The notes under the pieces were generated by a model that had not been told where the DNA came from, searched no databases, and saw nothing but the letters and a program-made list of their open reading frames with translations. DNA of 64,000 nucleotides from Terrimonas_A sp040509495. GTDB taxonomy: Bacteria; Bacteroidota; Bacteroidia; Chitinophagales; Chitinophagaceae. Position 1 is the first letter of the stretch; each line of letters starts with the position of its first letter. Made by a program: the position numbers and the translations under genes. Shown in pieces: positions 27,901 to 37,244 of the stretch. The stretch lies in NCBI GenBank assembly GCA_040509495.1, contig JBEVKW010000467.1, positions 7,174-71,173 of the forward strand. Reading direction: 5' to 3'.

Positions 27901-29018
27901 TAGATCTTTCCACCGGGAGCTTCAGCAAAGCTGGTCACTTTAGGAGAAGAAAGCCCCGACGGATCAAAGGGATTACTCTGCACCAGCGCAAAAGAGGTAA
28001 GGTTCTTATCATACTTACTGACCCCGCTTTGAAAGGTGCCTACCCAGTAAATACCTGCGGTGTCTATATAAAAACTTCTGAGCGACTTTCCTTTCAGGCT
28101 GAACTTATTCCTTGCATCATTAACAACACGCTGAGCTCTGCCCGTTTGCGGATCGAAGATATCCAGTCCGTTTTCCGTACCTACCCAAAGTTTTCCTTCC
28201 GGGTCTGCCGCCAGGCAATAGATCCGGTTACTTCTGATGGAATAGGGATCAGCATCTGCGTGCATGTACCGGACGAAGGAAGAATCTGAAGCAATAAATT
28301 TGTTCAGCCCCCCATCATTCGTGCCTATCCAAAGATCACCCCGTTGATCCTGCAGAATCGCTTTGATGATGTTGTCGCTGATAGAACCAGTATTCGGACC
28401 AGCCGCAAATAAAAGAAACTGATCAGTGGCCGGTTGATATAACTGCAGGCCGGCATTGGTACCTATCCACATCCTGCCATGATTATCTTCAAACAGGCTG
28501 GTCACGGTATTGGAAGCGAGGTGGCCCGGCACAGGATCCTCTGCTACATAACGCTTAACCGCACCGGTGGAATGATTGTAGCGAAATACGCCACCATAGC
28601 CGCCCACCCAAAGGTTGCCCTGCTTGTCGCCACACATCACCCTGGCAGCGTTTCCGTAAGTAAGATTGATATGCTCAAATGTATTCCGGCTCCTGTTATA
28701 CAAAGACAACGATGCGCTTGTACCAACCCATACATTCCCGTCCTTATCTTCATACAGTCCCAGTACGCGGTTGGAGCGGAGCGTGGTAGAATCATTCACA
28801 TTATGCCGGTAAACTGTAAAACGCAGCCCATCGAACTTGTTCAAACCATCATCCGTCGCGAACCACATAAAACCGTATTTGTCTTTGATGATGGCATTTA
28901 CGGTGCTGGAAGAAAGTCCTTCCCTGCTTCCGAAGTTCACAAAGTGAAGGTCAATATCCTGCGCAAATAAGTCGGCAGAAAATAAAAGCAGCAGTATCCA
29001 AAAAACTTTATACTTCAT
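24939..29018 (-). CDS. hybrid two-component system sensor/regulator (HTCS)
   Basis: Membrane-spanning sensor and transcription activator in one chain, the usual regulator of Bacteroidota polysaccharide loci. I chose the ATG at 29018, which gives a signal peptide ending DLFAQ and a protein of 1359 residues. The order is two seven-bladed Reg_prop propellers, a Y_Y_Y domain, a transmembrane helix (YAYILYALVAGLILWAIRY, about residue 790), a histidine kinase (LSHEFRTP with the phospho-His; N-box NLLSNAFKFTG), an ATPase (GSGIGLSI), a receiver (ISDISMPQMDG with the phospho-Asp; TKPFSADIL) and an AraC-type DNA-binding domain (last 100 residues). It is encoded downstream of the GH115-GH43 enzymes. A xylan-derived oligosaccharide is the probable signal, by analogy with xylan loci. 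Confidence 0.95.
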   Translation of the reverse strand: MKYKVFWILLLLFSADLFAQDIDLHFVNFGSREGLSSSTVNAIIKDKYGFMWFATDDGLNKFDGLRFTVYRHNVNDSTTLRSNRVLGLYEDKDGNVWVGTSASLSLYNRSRNTFEHINLTYGNAARVMCGDKQGNLWVGGYGGVFRYNHSTGAVKRYVAEDPVPGHLASNTVTSLFEDNHGRMWIGTNAGLQLYQPATDQFLLFAAGPNTGSISDNIIKAILQDQRGDLWIGTNDGGLNKFIASDSSFVRYMHADADPYSIRSNRIYCLAADPEGKLWVGTENGLDIFDPQTGRAQRVVNDARNKFSLKGKSLRSFYIDTAGIYWVGTFQSGVSKYDKNLTSFALVQSNPFDPSGLSSPKVTSFAEAPGGKIYVGTDDGGLSLYNPFTGLFKKISLGETPLTILSMERSGDDLWVGTYRQGIFVMNTITGRIRHFTKEDGVSGLSNNEIFALKRDRYGNVWAGTNGQSVDIFDPKTGKFQKFEEYIHGATGDKPATLAFVRAIEEDNAGNIWIASTGRGIDVFNPVLKTLKIYNRGNTGLQIEDIHTFLATTDGRVWLGTAGNGLYYFDASTAGIKSVETSQRVPNSMIFKILQDEAGRIWFSTNKGISSLDVKTKSLRNYTYENGLQQSSFAPGAGLRTSGGELYFGGLEGFNHFVPAKLHYNQNIPKVVFTGLKVDNQDVLPGNAIIDSDISVAEKIRLKYRQNFSVDFTALDFTNPTEYQYSYFLEGFDKKWNEVGALKTVVFTNLDPGNYKLLVKATSLNEGWSTEAKVISIYIKPPFWRTAYAYILYALVAGLILWAIRYRGIQKLKRKFADEQERLRIKQMIEDERKEAERQREFDQAKIKFLTNLSHEFRTPISLISGPVENLLDKETNREKAGQLNMVKRNARRLLNLVNQLLDFRKLEEKELKLNTVQADLVAFVRDVSEAFKDLADRRRIRFAFNSSVESYYTVFDKDKIERVLFNLLSNAFKFTGADGEVTVRIGRASPGKEGVMIHVMDTGIGMSAEDRDKIFERFFQGETSADVMNQGSGIGLSITKEFVRLHGGSIDVNSILGKGSDFVVSLPLQELEAVRPLLVQSSGELIEEAIVNAEDEQMTFKSDELLKVLLIEDNEDFRVYLRDHLKAHYKVIEAADGKEGWQKALSSHPHVIISDISMPQMDGITLSNKIKADKRTAHIPIILLTAMTGDANQLKGLKTGASDYLTKPFSADILKVKIRNILLLSHQLKETYERRLKVDTAPVEVQSENDKLLLKITEYIEEKLDADDLSVEQLSKHLFMSRATLYNKVVDLTGETPVEFIRSVRLNKAAELLENTDMRIVEISYAVGFATPSYFTKAFKLKFNLSPSEYAAQKKKKSE

Positions 29019-29090
29019 GAGGCAAAACTTCACAGTATGGATGATGATCTGTATCAATGTTCAATCGCCGGACCAAGGTACGACTTTGAA

Positions 29091-29312
29091 AGGGTTCCCG
29101 CCGATTCCGCAGATTTTATCTTGTCTATTATTAAGATGCCAATATTTAAACGACTGTTAGTAGCCCGGATGCGCAGGTTACACAGACAATATCCATCGAT
29201 AAAAACTAATCTGCGCAATCCGCGCCTTCGTATAAAATACCTGCCTGAGCAAAGTATGCTCTAACACTACGACTAATAAGATCTGCGAAATCTGCGGGAA
29301 CTTACGCCAGTC
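29091..29312. repeat. dispersed inverted-repeat element, copy 3
   Basis: The left arm begins GGGTTCCCGCCGATTCCGCA at 29092, and the right arm near 29281-29310 reads as its approximate reverse complement with the GGCGTAA(G) end. An inner imperfect inverted repeat spans about 29171-29224. The element occupies most of the 309-base gap between the HTCS start and the upstream GH43 gene, so any separate HTCS promoter would lie in or beside it. The first 16 bases are identical to 8628-8643. Confidence 0.7.
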
Positions 29313-29327
29313 TTTTCCCAAACGCCA

Positions 29328-30677
29328 TCATTTCTTAAACTGCCACCAATCAAACTCAAACAATCGCCCTTCCCCTCCTTTAAAAACAAAGTAAATATCA
29401 TGCTCGCCCGATGCGCGCAATACCCGCGCAGACAAAGTCTTCCAGGACGAATTGGCCTTTACGCCAAGCGTTCCGATCTTTACTCCATCCAGTGAATCCA
29501 ACCTAACCTCTATCACACCACCACCAATACCTGAAACACTCGCTGTAAAATTTCTTGCGCCTTTCTTAAAATCCACATCCCGTACTTTGATGTAGTCACC
29601 GGAATGAATATCCGTAACGAATATATTTCCTCCGCCATGGCTGCTTGTCTCCACTCCTGTCGACCAGGCGATCGTTTCCGCTTGCTGCCGTTGATAGGGA
29701 TCGGGTTTACCGACACCGGTTGCGAGGGATTCCGTTTGTTGAACACGTTGCAACGTACCATCCGCGTTGAAAAAAGCTTCATCCACACATACAGAGCGGG
29801 TAAAACCACCGCCACCGGGAAGGCCCGCATTGTGATAGAACATAAAGGTCCGGCTCTTATAATCCACTAAACCCGGATGATTGGTAAAAGCAGGCTTTAC
29901 AGGCAATCTCGTCATAACAGTATCCTGGTACTTCCATGGACCGGTCGGCCTGTTACTTGTAGAGTACGCCAAATGCTCGGGAACACCGCCAGCTGCATAT
30001 AGCAGGTAATAAAGACCATTCCGCTTATACAGCCAGGGCCCTTCTTCATACGCCGAAGGTCTTTTATCAGCTCCTTTATCACGATAATGGAATCCTTCCT
30101 TATCGAGCGGTACTTTCACCACGCCAACAGCCTTATCATAAGAGATCATATCCCTGTTCAGTTTCACATACCAGAGATCAGGATTTCCCCAATACAGATA
30201 CGCCTGTCCATCATCATCAATGAATGCCGCCGGATCGATATCTCCCCAGTGTGCGGCGACCAGCGGCTTGCCCAGCGGATCAATGAACGGACCTGTGGGC
30301 TTATCAGCTACAGCCACCCCGATCGCCATTCTTTTCACCGTTGTATCCTTCACACATACATACCAGTAAAACTTTCCATCGCGTTCAATACAATGACTTG
30401 CCCACGCATCCTGCGTAGCCCACTTGAATGTTTTCAGGGAAAGCGGTGATCCACGGTCTGTCCAGTTCACCATATCTGTAGTTGAATATACATGCCAGTC
30501 CTTCATCGTAAACCAGGTTGAACCATCTTCATCATGACCGGTATATAAAAAAAGCGTGTCTTTGTGCACGAGTGCGGCAGGATCAGCCGTATAGATTGTT
30601 TGAATGATCGGATTCTGTGCATTTAACTGCAAAAAGCAAAAACTGCTCAGAATGAAGTAAAGTATGGTACGTTTCAT
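29328..30677 (-). CDS. GH43 arabinofuranosidase/xylosidase with C-terminal CBM6-like domain
   Basis: Predicted exported enzyme acting on arabinoxylan side chains or xylo-oligosaccharides. The start at 30677 gives MKRTILYFILSSFCFLQLNA, a clean signal peptide, and 449 residues. The catalytic propeller shows TADPAALVHKD (base), GDIDPAAFIDDDGQAYLYWG (modulator) and YEEGPWLYKRNG (acid). A C-terminal domain of about 125 residues (from AETIAWSTGVE to FEFDWWQF) looks like a family 6 carbohydrate-binding module, which commonly binds xylan. It follows another GH43 gene by 90 bases and precedes the repeat element and the HTCS gene. Confidence 0.88.
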   Translation of the reverse strand: MKRTILYFILSSFCFLQLNAQNPIIQTIYTADPAALVHKDTLFLYTGHDEDGSTWFTMKDWHVYSTTDMVNWTDRGSPLSLKTFKWATQDAWASHCIERDGKFYWYVCVKDTTVKRMAIGVAVADKPTGPFIDPLGKPLVAAHWGDIDPAAFIDDDGQAYLYWGNPDLWYVKLNRDMISYDKAVGVVKVPLDKEGFHYRDKGADKRPSAYEEGPWLYKRNGLYYLLYAAGGVPEHLAYSTSNRPTGPWKYQDTVMTRLPVKPAFTNHPGLVDYKSRTFMFYHNAGLPGGGGFTRSVCVDEAFFNADGTLQRVQQTESLATGVGKPDPYQRQQAETIAWSTGVETSSHGGGNIFVTDIHSGDYIKVRDVDFKKGARNFTASVSGIGGGVIEVRLDSLDGVKIGTLGVKANSSWKTLSARVLRASGEHDIYFVFKGGEGRLFEFDWWQFKK

Positions 30678-30767
30678 GATTTTTTTATTCTGTACGATCT
30701 TGTTATTGTCTCTCCGCATTTATTTGAAGGGTAGTATGAGAAATGAAGCAATGCATGGCAAAGACAT

Positions 30768-32393
30768 TTATTTACTCTCGTATTTGAAGAAGTCCACATC
30801 AACCCATCCTCCCAGGCTTTTAGTTGCGTAGTTAAAGATCGCAAACTTGCTGCCCATAAAAAGTTTGGTATAATCAAAGCGCATTGCAAAATCGATCCCG
30901 ATCTTATTCCAGTCTTTATTGTTTAAACTGTAATAAAAAGTGGCGATATCCCTATTAAGATTAAAATCCGCATCCACGCGCAGGTAAATGATATCAGTAG
31001 TAAGACCAACACGAGCTTTCTCCTCCGGGTTTACGCCCAACACAGTCTTGGCGTTGTCCATATCCACTACATTGGTTGCCATGGTCAGAAACTTCTTTCC
31101 TTTTTCCATTATCACTGCCAGATTTCCGGCATGTCCGTTAAAGGCACTCAGACCGGCCACATCACCATCCTTCATCTTTGACATGTCAAGACCAATGATA
31201 CCTGAACAGGTTGGGCCCTCCATCCGTTGCGTGATCGAATTTGGTGCAAGAAATAAATTGTCGACCACCCTGTTCGTTTTCAACCGGAGATAGCCAGGCC
31301 TCTCTGTGAGCGACCATGCTTCATTCACCGGGTTATGATTCCATTGCCAGTTGATCTTTAATTTCCTATCTGAAAAATCATCACTTTCCACAATCCGTTT
31401 TCCATTGTCATAGGTTTTCAAAGGTATCTTTGCACTCAGTGGCACTTTCCCCGTTGAATCACCCAGCATCGGCCAGCCATCAATCCAGCGGACGGGCATC
31501 AGTAAAGGAACACGGCCTACACCACCTCTGTCCTGGAAGATCAGTCCATACCAGTTGCCCTTTTCATCATCGATGATCGCGCCCTGACCCGCATAAGGAA
31601 ACCCCGCGAAATTATCCTGCAGGATCACTTGTTTTTCGTAAGGACCGGTGATCTTATCTGCGCGATAGCAAACCTGTCGCCTTGGTTTCCCTCTCGGCCA
31701 GGAGATCATCAACAGATAGTACCTGCCATTATATTTCACCACCTGGCTGCCTTCCAGCAATCCTGTTTCCGTTCCATCGCGTTCGAAGATCTTCCTGTTA
31801 ATACCATTGGGTTCCACATCCGAAAGATCTTTCTTCAATTCCCTTAAAGAGCCTGTACCGGAAAAAACATATACACGGCCATCATCATCAAAGAATAATG
31901 ACGCGTCATGAAAATGCTGGGTGCGCGAGACGAGTGACCATTTTTCCGTCGACGGATTATTGGTTGAATAGATATAAGCCCGGTACGGTTGATCATTCGG
32001 CGAAAAGAGTACATAGTATTTCCCGCTGTGATAACGGATGGAAGAGGCCCACTGGCCTCTTCCGTAAACCGTTCCATTCAATAAATTATACTTTGAATTA
32101 TCTGTCAGGCTATCGAATACATAGCTGGCAATTTCCCAGTGCACAAGATCTTTGGACTTCATCACAGGCGCACCCGGCATCAGATGCATAGTTGTACTGA
32201 TCAAATAATAATCGCTGCCCGAACGCGTGACCGACATATCCGGTACATCAGCCCACATTACCGGGTTAGTGTAACTTGTAAAACCTTTTCGAGTCTCAGT
32301 TCCAATGGATGCATTTTTTGCACCTGCGCATCCGTTGATCAGCATTGCACCTAATGCAGCAACAAGGATTGTTGTAAAAATGGAATGATTCAA
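30768..32393 (-). CDS. GH43 lipoprotein, beta-xylosidase / arabinofuranosidase
   Basis: A 541-residue lipoprotein (lipobox INGC, Cys near residue 22), so it is anchored to a membrane and possibly surface-exposed. The catalytic positions are WADVPDMSV (base), FHDASLFFDDDGRVYVF (modulator) and LLEGSQVVKYNGRYYLL (acid), followed by a C-terminal beta-sandwich. It is a paralogue of the Sec-exported GH43 at 15933, with which it shares the STTMHLMPGAPVMKSKDLV-type segment. The differing export signals suggest that the pair works in different compartments. It lies 15 bases downstream of the next GH43 gene. Confidence 0.9.
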   Translation of the reverse strand: MNHSIFTTILVAALGAMLINGCAGAKNASIGTETRKGFTSYTNPVMWADVPDMSVTRSGSDYYLISTTMHLMPGAPVMKSKDLVHWEIASYVFDSLTDNSKYNLLNGTVYGRGQWASSIRYHSGKYYVLFSPNDQPYRAYIYSTNNPSTEKWSLVSRTQHFHDASLFFDDDGRVYVFSGTGSLRELKKDLSDVEPNGINRKIFERDGTETGLLEGSQVVKYNGRYYLLMISWPRGKPRRQVCYRADKITGPYEKQVILQDNFAGFPYAGQGAIIDDEKGNWYGLIFQDRGGVGRVPLLMPVRWIDGWPMLGDSTGKVPLSAKIPLKTYDNGKRIVESDDFSDRKLKINWQWNHNPVNEAWSLTERPGYLRLKTNRVVDNLFLAPNSITQRMEGPTCSGIIGLDMSKMKDGDVAGLSAFNGHAGNLAVIMEKGKKFLTMATNVVDMDNAKTVLGVNPEEKARVGLTTDIIYLRVDADFNLNRDIATFYYSLNNKDWNKIGIDFAMRFDYTKLFMGSKFAIFNYATKSLGGWVDVDFFKYESK

Positions 32394-32408
32394 ATTTCTA
32401 CATTTAGC

Positions 32409-34157
32409 TTATGGGATAACAATATCGTTACCTGTTGTCGCATACAATCCGATCATCTGACCAGTAAAACCACCTGCCACATTCGTTGATAAAATATCAC
32501 CGGAGACCGTACCCCCAAGGTTTTCGAAATTCACGCCATCAACGGAATAATTGAAGCGGTAATCATCATGGTTGCCGGACACCTGTAGTTGAACAGGTTT
32601 CTTTACATCGATCTGTTTGCTTGCTACGATAGTAGACTTTCCATTCTCGGTCCGCTCCAGCACGATATAATAACTTTCACCTTTCCTGGTCACGCCAAAC
32701 ACATAGTTGAACGATTCTTTCTGATAACAAACCAACCCGGCAAGTTCTTTTTCGGAAGCGGGCACATATTTCAAGGTTACCGTAGCATCGAATGTAATAT
32801 GCTGCTGGCGATGGAAGAGTGTGGAGGTAGGTGTATTCGCTTTGATGTTCGCTGCAAAAGGTTTGATGCGCAGTCCCTCTTTCGAAACCACGCTGAACGA
32901 ATCGCGTGGGCCTCTGATACCAACCCAACGAAAATCAAGCGGACCATTCAGTTCATCTTTGAATGTGAAATTGCCGTTCGGAAAGAAGCCGGTTTCTCCA
33001 GTGCGGTTCGTAATGCCGGCCGGAACTTTCAGCTTCGGCTTCATAGGAACGAGTCCATTCTCAAACACAGGGAACTCACCTGACCAGTCCACCGGGAGAA
33101 TGAATGTCTCCCGGCCAATATTCACCCGGTTCTTGTCATTCGGCCTGATACCAAGGAACACGCCATAATATTTTCCGCCGGGACCTTCAACCAGATCTGC
33201 ATGGCCAGCCCAATCCACTTTATCTTTTCTGTTGGGTGGAAAATAGCGTTGGGTGAGGATCGGATTGCTGGGTGCAGGTTTGAATGGGCCTTTCGGACTG
33301 TCACTGACAAAGATCACTTCACTATGCCATCCGCCTGTACCACCTTCCGCACACATCAGGTAGTATTTACCATTTTTCTTGTACATGTGCGGTCCTTCGA
33401 TCCAGATCGGCTTCTGCGTAATATCAACACCGCCGTCCACAATGATCTTATCTGATCCTGCAATCACCTGGTCTTTCTCCAGGTCATATTCCCAGATCTT
33501 GATCACACGATGCCCGTTATACAACTCCTTTCCTTTATCAGGTCCGTCATTGTGCACCACATACGCTTTACCATCTTCATCAAAAAACAAAGCAGGATCA
33601 ATTCCGGCGAAATTTAATTTATACACCTCACTCCAGCCCTTCATCGGGTCTTTGGTCTTCACCACCATATTACCGATACCGCCGGCGATCTGCGTGGTGA
33701 TCATGTAAAATGTTTCATTATACTGGTTGTATACGATAGCCGGAGCATAGATACCAGCAGAGATCCCCGACTTCTCTACTTTTAGTTGTGAAGGTCTGTC
33801 CAACACATGACCGATCTGCTTCCAGTTCACCAGGTCATTTGAATGAAAAATGGGCACACCCGGGAACATAGCAAAAGATGAGTTCACGAGATAATAATCA
33901 TTCCCCTTACGCGTGATACTTGGATCAGGATAACATCCCTGCAAAATGGGTGAATAGAACTCATCTTTCCCAAGGGGATTGTCCGCATAGATCTTATCAT
34001 TCCCCTTGTAAACAAACTGTGAGAACAAAGGCAAGTCCTTTTGCCCTTTCTTGTTTTTCTGAGCATTTGTACTTAGAGAGCAGACCATGCCGGAAACCAA
34101 CAGGAATGCCGATACTTTCTTGATCAGCTCAAACCTTGATACAACTGTTTTCATCAT
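32409..34157 (-). CDS. GH43 beta-xylosidase-type enzyme with C-terminal beta-sandwich
   Basis: Likely hydrolyses xylo-oligosaccharides from the non-reducing end or removes arabinose. The ATG pair at 34157/34154 gives a signal peptide ending STNAQ. The longer open frame up to 34241 would overlap GH115 and lacks a signal-like N-terminus, so I rejected it. The catalytic residues are GCYPDPSI (base), FAGIDPALFFDEDGKAYVV (modulator) and WIEGPHMYKKNGKYYLM (acid). The C-terminal 200 residues form the lectin-like sandwich common in xylosidase subfamilies. It differs clearly from the two other GH43 genes in this operon, so their activities are probably complementary. Confidence 0.9.
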   Translation of the reverse strand: MMKTVVSRFELIKKVSAFLLVSGMVCSLSTNAQKNKKGQKDLPLFSQFVYKGNDKIYADNPLGKDEFYSPILQGCYPDPSITRKGNDYYLVNSSFAMFPGVPIFHSNDLVNWKQIGHVLDRPSQLKVEKSGISAGIYAPAIVYNQYNETFYMITTQIAGGIGNMVVKTKDPMKGWSEVYKLNFAGIDPALFFDEDGKAYVVHNDGPDKGKELYNGHRVIKIWEYDLEKDQVIAGSDKIIVDGGVDITQKPIWIEGPHMYKKNGKYYLMCAEGGTGGWHSEVIFVSDSPKGPFKPAPSNPILTQRYFPPNRKDKVDWAGHADLVEGPGGKYYGVFLGIRPNDKNRVNIGRETFILPVDWSGEFPVFENGLVPMKPKLKVPAGITNRTGETGFFPNGNFTFKDELNGPLDFRWVGIRGPRDSFSVVSKEGLRIKPFAANIKANTPTSTLFHRQQHITFDATVTLKYVPASEKELAGLVCYQKESFNYVFGVTRKGESYYIVLERTENGKSTIVASKQIDVKKPVQLQVSGNHDDYRFNYSVDGVNFENLGGTVSGDILSTNVAGGFTGQMIGLYATTGNDIVIP

Positions 34158-34188
34158 AAGAATTTTGTATAGAGAATAAATGTGTTTT

Positions 34189-37182
34189 TTATTTTTTATC
34201 TGCATTGTGAAGTACCGGAGGTGCCCCGAAATAACTTGCATGTTTATTATCAGGATTTACAACAATGTTTTCCAGCACCAATTCCGGATCGATCATAAAT
34301 ACTTTAAGGGTATGCAACCCGGCTGTTTTCACATCAAGCTCAACATCCAGCCAGCGGAGGTTATCAAATACATCGCTGCGGCGTAACATTCTTGCACCTG
34401 ATAGTGCATACTGTTTTTCTGCACGGGGCAATGGCTTCAATACTTTTGACAAGGCAAGATTAGCCGGGGTATATTCGCCGAACGTATCGACGAGTCCCTT
34501 TCGTGCATCAATGACTTTTGGTTCCGCACCGTCAATGGAAACGGCGATCCTTAACCCGCGTGCAGGATTTACATCCTGCGTCGGAAGTATACCTAACATT
34601 ACCGTCGTTTTATCGGATGCCGGTAAATAAACTTTGTATTCCAATCGCGGAGCATTTGCCGGCTCTGCACTGATAGCTGTAACAGGATGAATACCCATAT
34701 TACCAGCCGAACGGCCGAGATCAGGCAGCAGGATCCATTTAGCCTGGCCGGAAGGAATATTGGCAGCAAAGCCGCGTGCAGGGATCGAAAATTCAGCCCC
34801 GCTGAAATTACCATAGAACTTCTCCTTTGTATCGGGTAATACCTGTTTCACTGCTGCCACATTAACGGGAACAACTACATCCCCCTGTTTGATTTCTATG
34901 ATCCCGGAAAATTGGCCATTGCCCATTGCATTCCAATCCAGCTCTACGAATAAACGATCCTCTTTTGCAACCGTTCCCTGTTTTTTGCTCAACCTGATCC
35001 AGGATTGATCAGCACTTGCCGTGAAATTGAAATCACCAGTTCCTTTATTGAACACATCTATATAGTAACGCTGTTTTAAAAGACCATCGAACACGGGCAA
35101 GGCCGCTTTCTCATTCGAGGATGGCCATGCCTGCTCAGTTCCTTCAACGGCTACGCCCATGGTTGGCAGTGAGTGTGCAACAACTTCCTTCAGCTCCGGT
35201 AGCTTTCTTTTATCAGGCATATTCCAACGGTCATAACCGATGTGAATATCCTGCATCATATTCTTCCATTTTCCGCCTGCCATAGGCCCGTTATACCGGT
35301 CACTTAATTGCTGATCGAGCTCAAACAGCTGTTTTGCTCTCGCTGCATGGTCGTTAGCAGACACACGCCCTTGCTTTGCATAAAGATTATTCCTGCCGGC
35401 AGCCAGGTAGATCTCTGCTACGCCTGCGGAAGCTTTAGCGGGATATAACACCAGCTGGTAATAGGCATCTTTCGCATCAGCGGGGATCTTCTTTTCAAGT
35501 GCTTCCGCTTCTGCAGCCAATTCCTGCCACTGCTTCAACACGCTGTCAGCTTCATGGTAATTCACGAAACTGAATATCCGCGGATCCTGTACCTCCGGCT
35601 TTCTCCATAAATTATACTTAGAATATTTCGATACAACAGAAGCCACTTCTTTTGCATGTTCCTTTCCAAAAATGCTTTCAGCCCAGCCAAGAGTATAATC
35701 CATCGTTTTTTCAGCCGGAATAGCTTCCGGGTTCCAGGCATACCGCATAATAAAGTCGATCGGCAATTCCTTTGGCTTGAGATCACCAACATTCACGATC
35801 CAGATACGATCGATACCCGTCTGATAAGCGAGATTGAATTGTTCTCTTAATTTAGGGATTGTAGTGGTATTAATCCACCGGTCATTCCATGGCCCGCCAT
35901 TCATATCAATGTGATAATACATTCCAAGGCCGCCTTTACGTTGTCGCTCAGTCAGCGGTCCGGTACGGCGGATATAGCCCCAATTGTTATCGCAGAAAAG
36001 CAGGGTCACATCATCGGGTACAGTCAAACCCGCATCATAGTAACGCTGCACTTCTGTGAATATGGCCCATAGCTGAGGGATTTCAGCCGGGTCTTTCCTG
36101 TACACATTCTTAATAATGTCCCGCTGTGCACTGACAACATTCCGCAATGTTTGAATATTGGCCGCATCATCGCCATCTCCCATTGCTACATCACCATCAC
36201 CCCGCATGCCGATCGTAATGAGATTATCGAAAGACCTGTTTCGTTCCAGGCCCTCTGTGAAAAATTTTCTCAGGTTTATCTCATTGGTCACGAAGTTCCA
36301 ATCCCCCACTTCTGCTTTCCGGGATGTATATTCTTTATGAGACCGCATCATGGGTTCATGATGTGATGTACCCATCACAATACCGTATTCATCTGCCTTC
36401 ACAGGATTTAAAGAGTCATCTTCGTTGAACGACTTGCCCCACATGGCCGGCCATAGATAATTTGCTTTCAACCGCAGCAACAACTCAAACATCGTAGTGT
36501 ACATTTTTGAATTGATGCCGCCGAACTTAGCTCTCGACCATTGCCCAAATGACGGCTCTTCGTCATTGATGAAGATGCCCCGGTATTTCACTTTTGGAGA
36601 AGGCTGCACATATCTTCCTGCTTTAACGAACAGGCTTTTACTTTTTTTAACGGGCGCATCTGCCCACCAGTACCACGGGGAAACCCCAATCTTTTCAGAC
36701 ACATCATAGATGCCGAAAATAGTTCCACGTTTATCACTACCTGCAATCACCAGGTCATTTCCCACTGTCTGTATCAGGAAAGATTCCCACTGGCCCTTAA
36801 TACCTGAAACATCAATTTTATTTTCCGCGATCAACCTGTCGATAAGCCGGCTCCTGCCGATCGTACCGGCAATAATGCTGCCTTTCATCACCGAAACATC
36901 TCTGATCATTTCTGCCGATGTTCCTGACACTTTTTTCACATCATCACCCAGATCAGCCGCCGCGCGTATAACACCCGGCCAATCTTCCGGATCAACATAG
37001 ATCTGCGCAGCTTTGCCTTTATTGACAATGCAGAAAGAGCTGGAAGATGATTGGTACTGAACGTAAGCCGGGGTTGTGAGACGCTCTCCTTCCGGGTTGA
37101 ATTGTCCATTTACAAAAACTGTTGCCATTATGAAGACACCGATAAAGATGAGTCTTACCCTGATTCCTATCATCATGAACAT
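34189..37182 (-). CDS. GH115 xylan alpha-1,2-(4-O-methyl)-glucuronidase, secreted
   Basis: Removes (methyl)glucuronic acid side groups from xylan or large xylo-oligosaccharides. The 997 residues have an N-terminal signal sequence (alternative Met at 3, 4 or 19; cleavage near FVNGQ). They carry the GH115 hallmarks YRGIFINDEEPSFGQW, ELLLRLKANYLWPAMWGKSF, MGTSHHEPM and YHIDMNGGPWNDRW, and end in a C-terminal beta-sandwich domain. Length and domain order are normal for the family. It is the clearest substrate marker in the window and points to glucuronoxylan. It lies between xylose isomerase (62 bases) and GH43 (31 bases) in one minus-strand run. Confidence 0.95.
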   Translation of the reverse strand: MFMMIGIRVRLIFIGVFIMATVFVNGQFNPEGERLTTPAYVQYQSSSSSFCIVNKGKAAQIYVDPEDWPGVIRAAADLGDDVKKVSGTSAEMIRDVSVMKGSIIAGTIGRSRLIDRLIAENKIDVSGIKGQWESFLIQTVGNDLVIAGSDKRGTIFGIYDVSEKIGVSPWYWWADAPVKKSKSLFVKAGRYVQPSPKVKYRGIFINDEEPSFGQWSRAKFGGINSKMYTTMFELLLRLKANYLWPAMWGKSFNEDDSLNPVKADEYGIVMGTSHHEPMMRSHKEYTSRKAEVGDWNFVTNEINLRKFFTEGLERNRSFDNLITIGMRGDGDVAMGDGDDAANIQTLRNVVSAQRDIIKNVYRKDPAEIPQLWAIFTEVQRYYDAGLTVPDDVTLLFCDNNWGYIRRTGPLTERQRKGGLGMYYHIDMNGGPWNDRWINTTTIPKLREQFNLAYQTGIDRIWIVNVGDLKPKELPIDFIMRYAWNPEAIPAEKTMDYTLGWAESIFGKEHAKEVASVVSKYSKYNLWRKPEVQDPRIFSFVNYHEADSVLKQWQELAAEAEALEKKIPADAKDAYYQLVLYPAKASAGVAEIYLAAGRNNLYAKQGRVSANDHAARAKQLFELDQQLSDRYNGPMAGGKWKNMMQDIHIGYDRWNMPDKRKLPELKEVVAHSLPTMGVAVEGTEQAWPSSNEKAALPVFDGLLKQRYYIDVFNKGTGDFNFTASADQSWIRLSKKQGTVAKEDRLFVELDWNAMGNGQFSGIIEIKQGDVVVPVNVAAVKQVLPDTKEKFYGNFSGAEFSIPARGFAANIPSGQAKWILLPDLGRSAGNMGIHPVTAISAEPANAPRLEYKVYLPASDKTTVMLGILPTQDVNPARGLRIAVSIDGAEPKVIDARKGLVDTFGEYTPANLALSKVLKPLPRAEKQYALSGARMLRRSDVFDNLRWLDVELDVKTAGLHTLKVFMIDPELVLENIVVNPDNKHASYFGAPPVLHNADKK

Positions 37183-37244
37183 TTAAAATAAAATAGAGTT
37201 CCTTTATAAACCGGACAAGTAATCCTCGGCCATCATCCTGATCA

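Noticed and set aside
34157..34241. Upstream extension of the GH43 frame to 34241
   Set aside because: It would overlap the GH115 coding region, adds a hydrophilic segment before the signal peptide, and leaves the ATG pair at 34154-34157 as the natural start.
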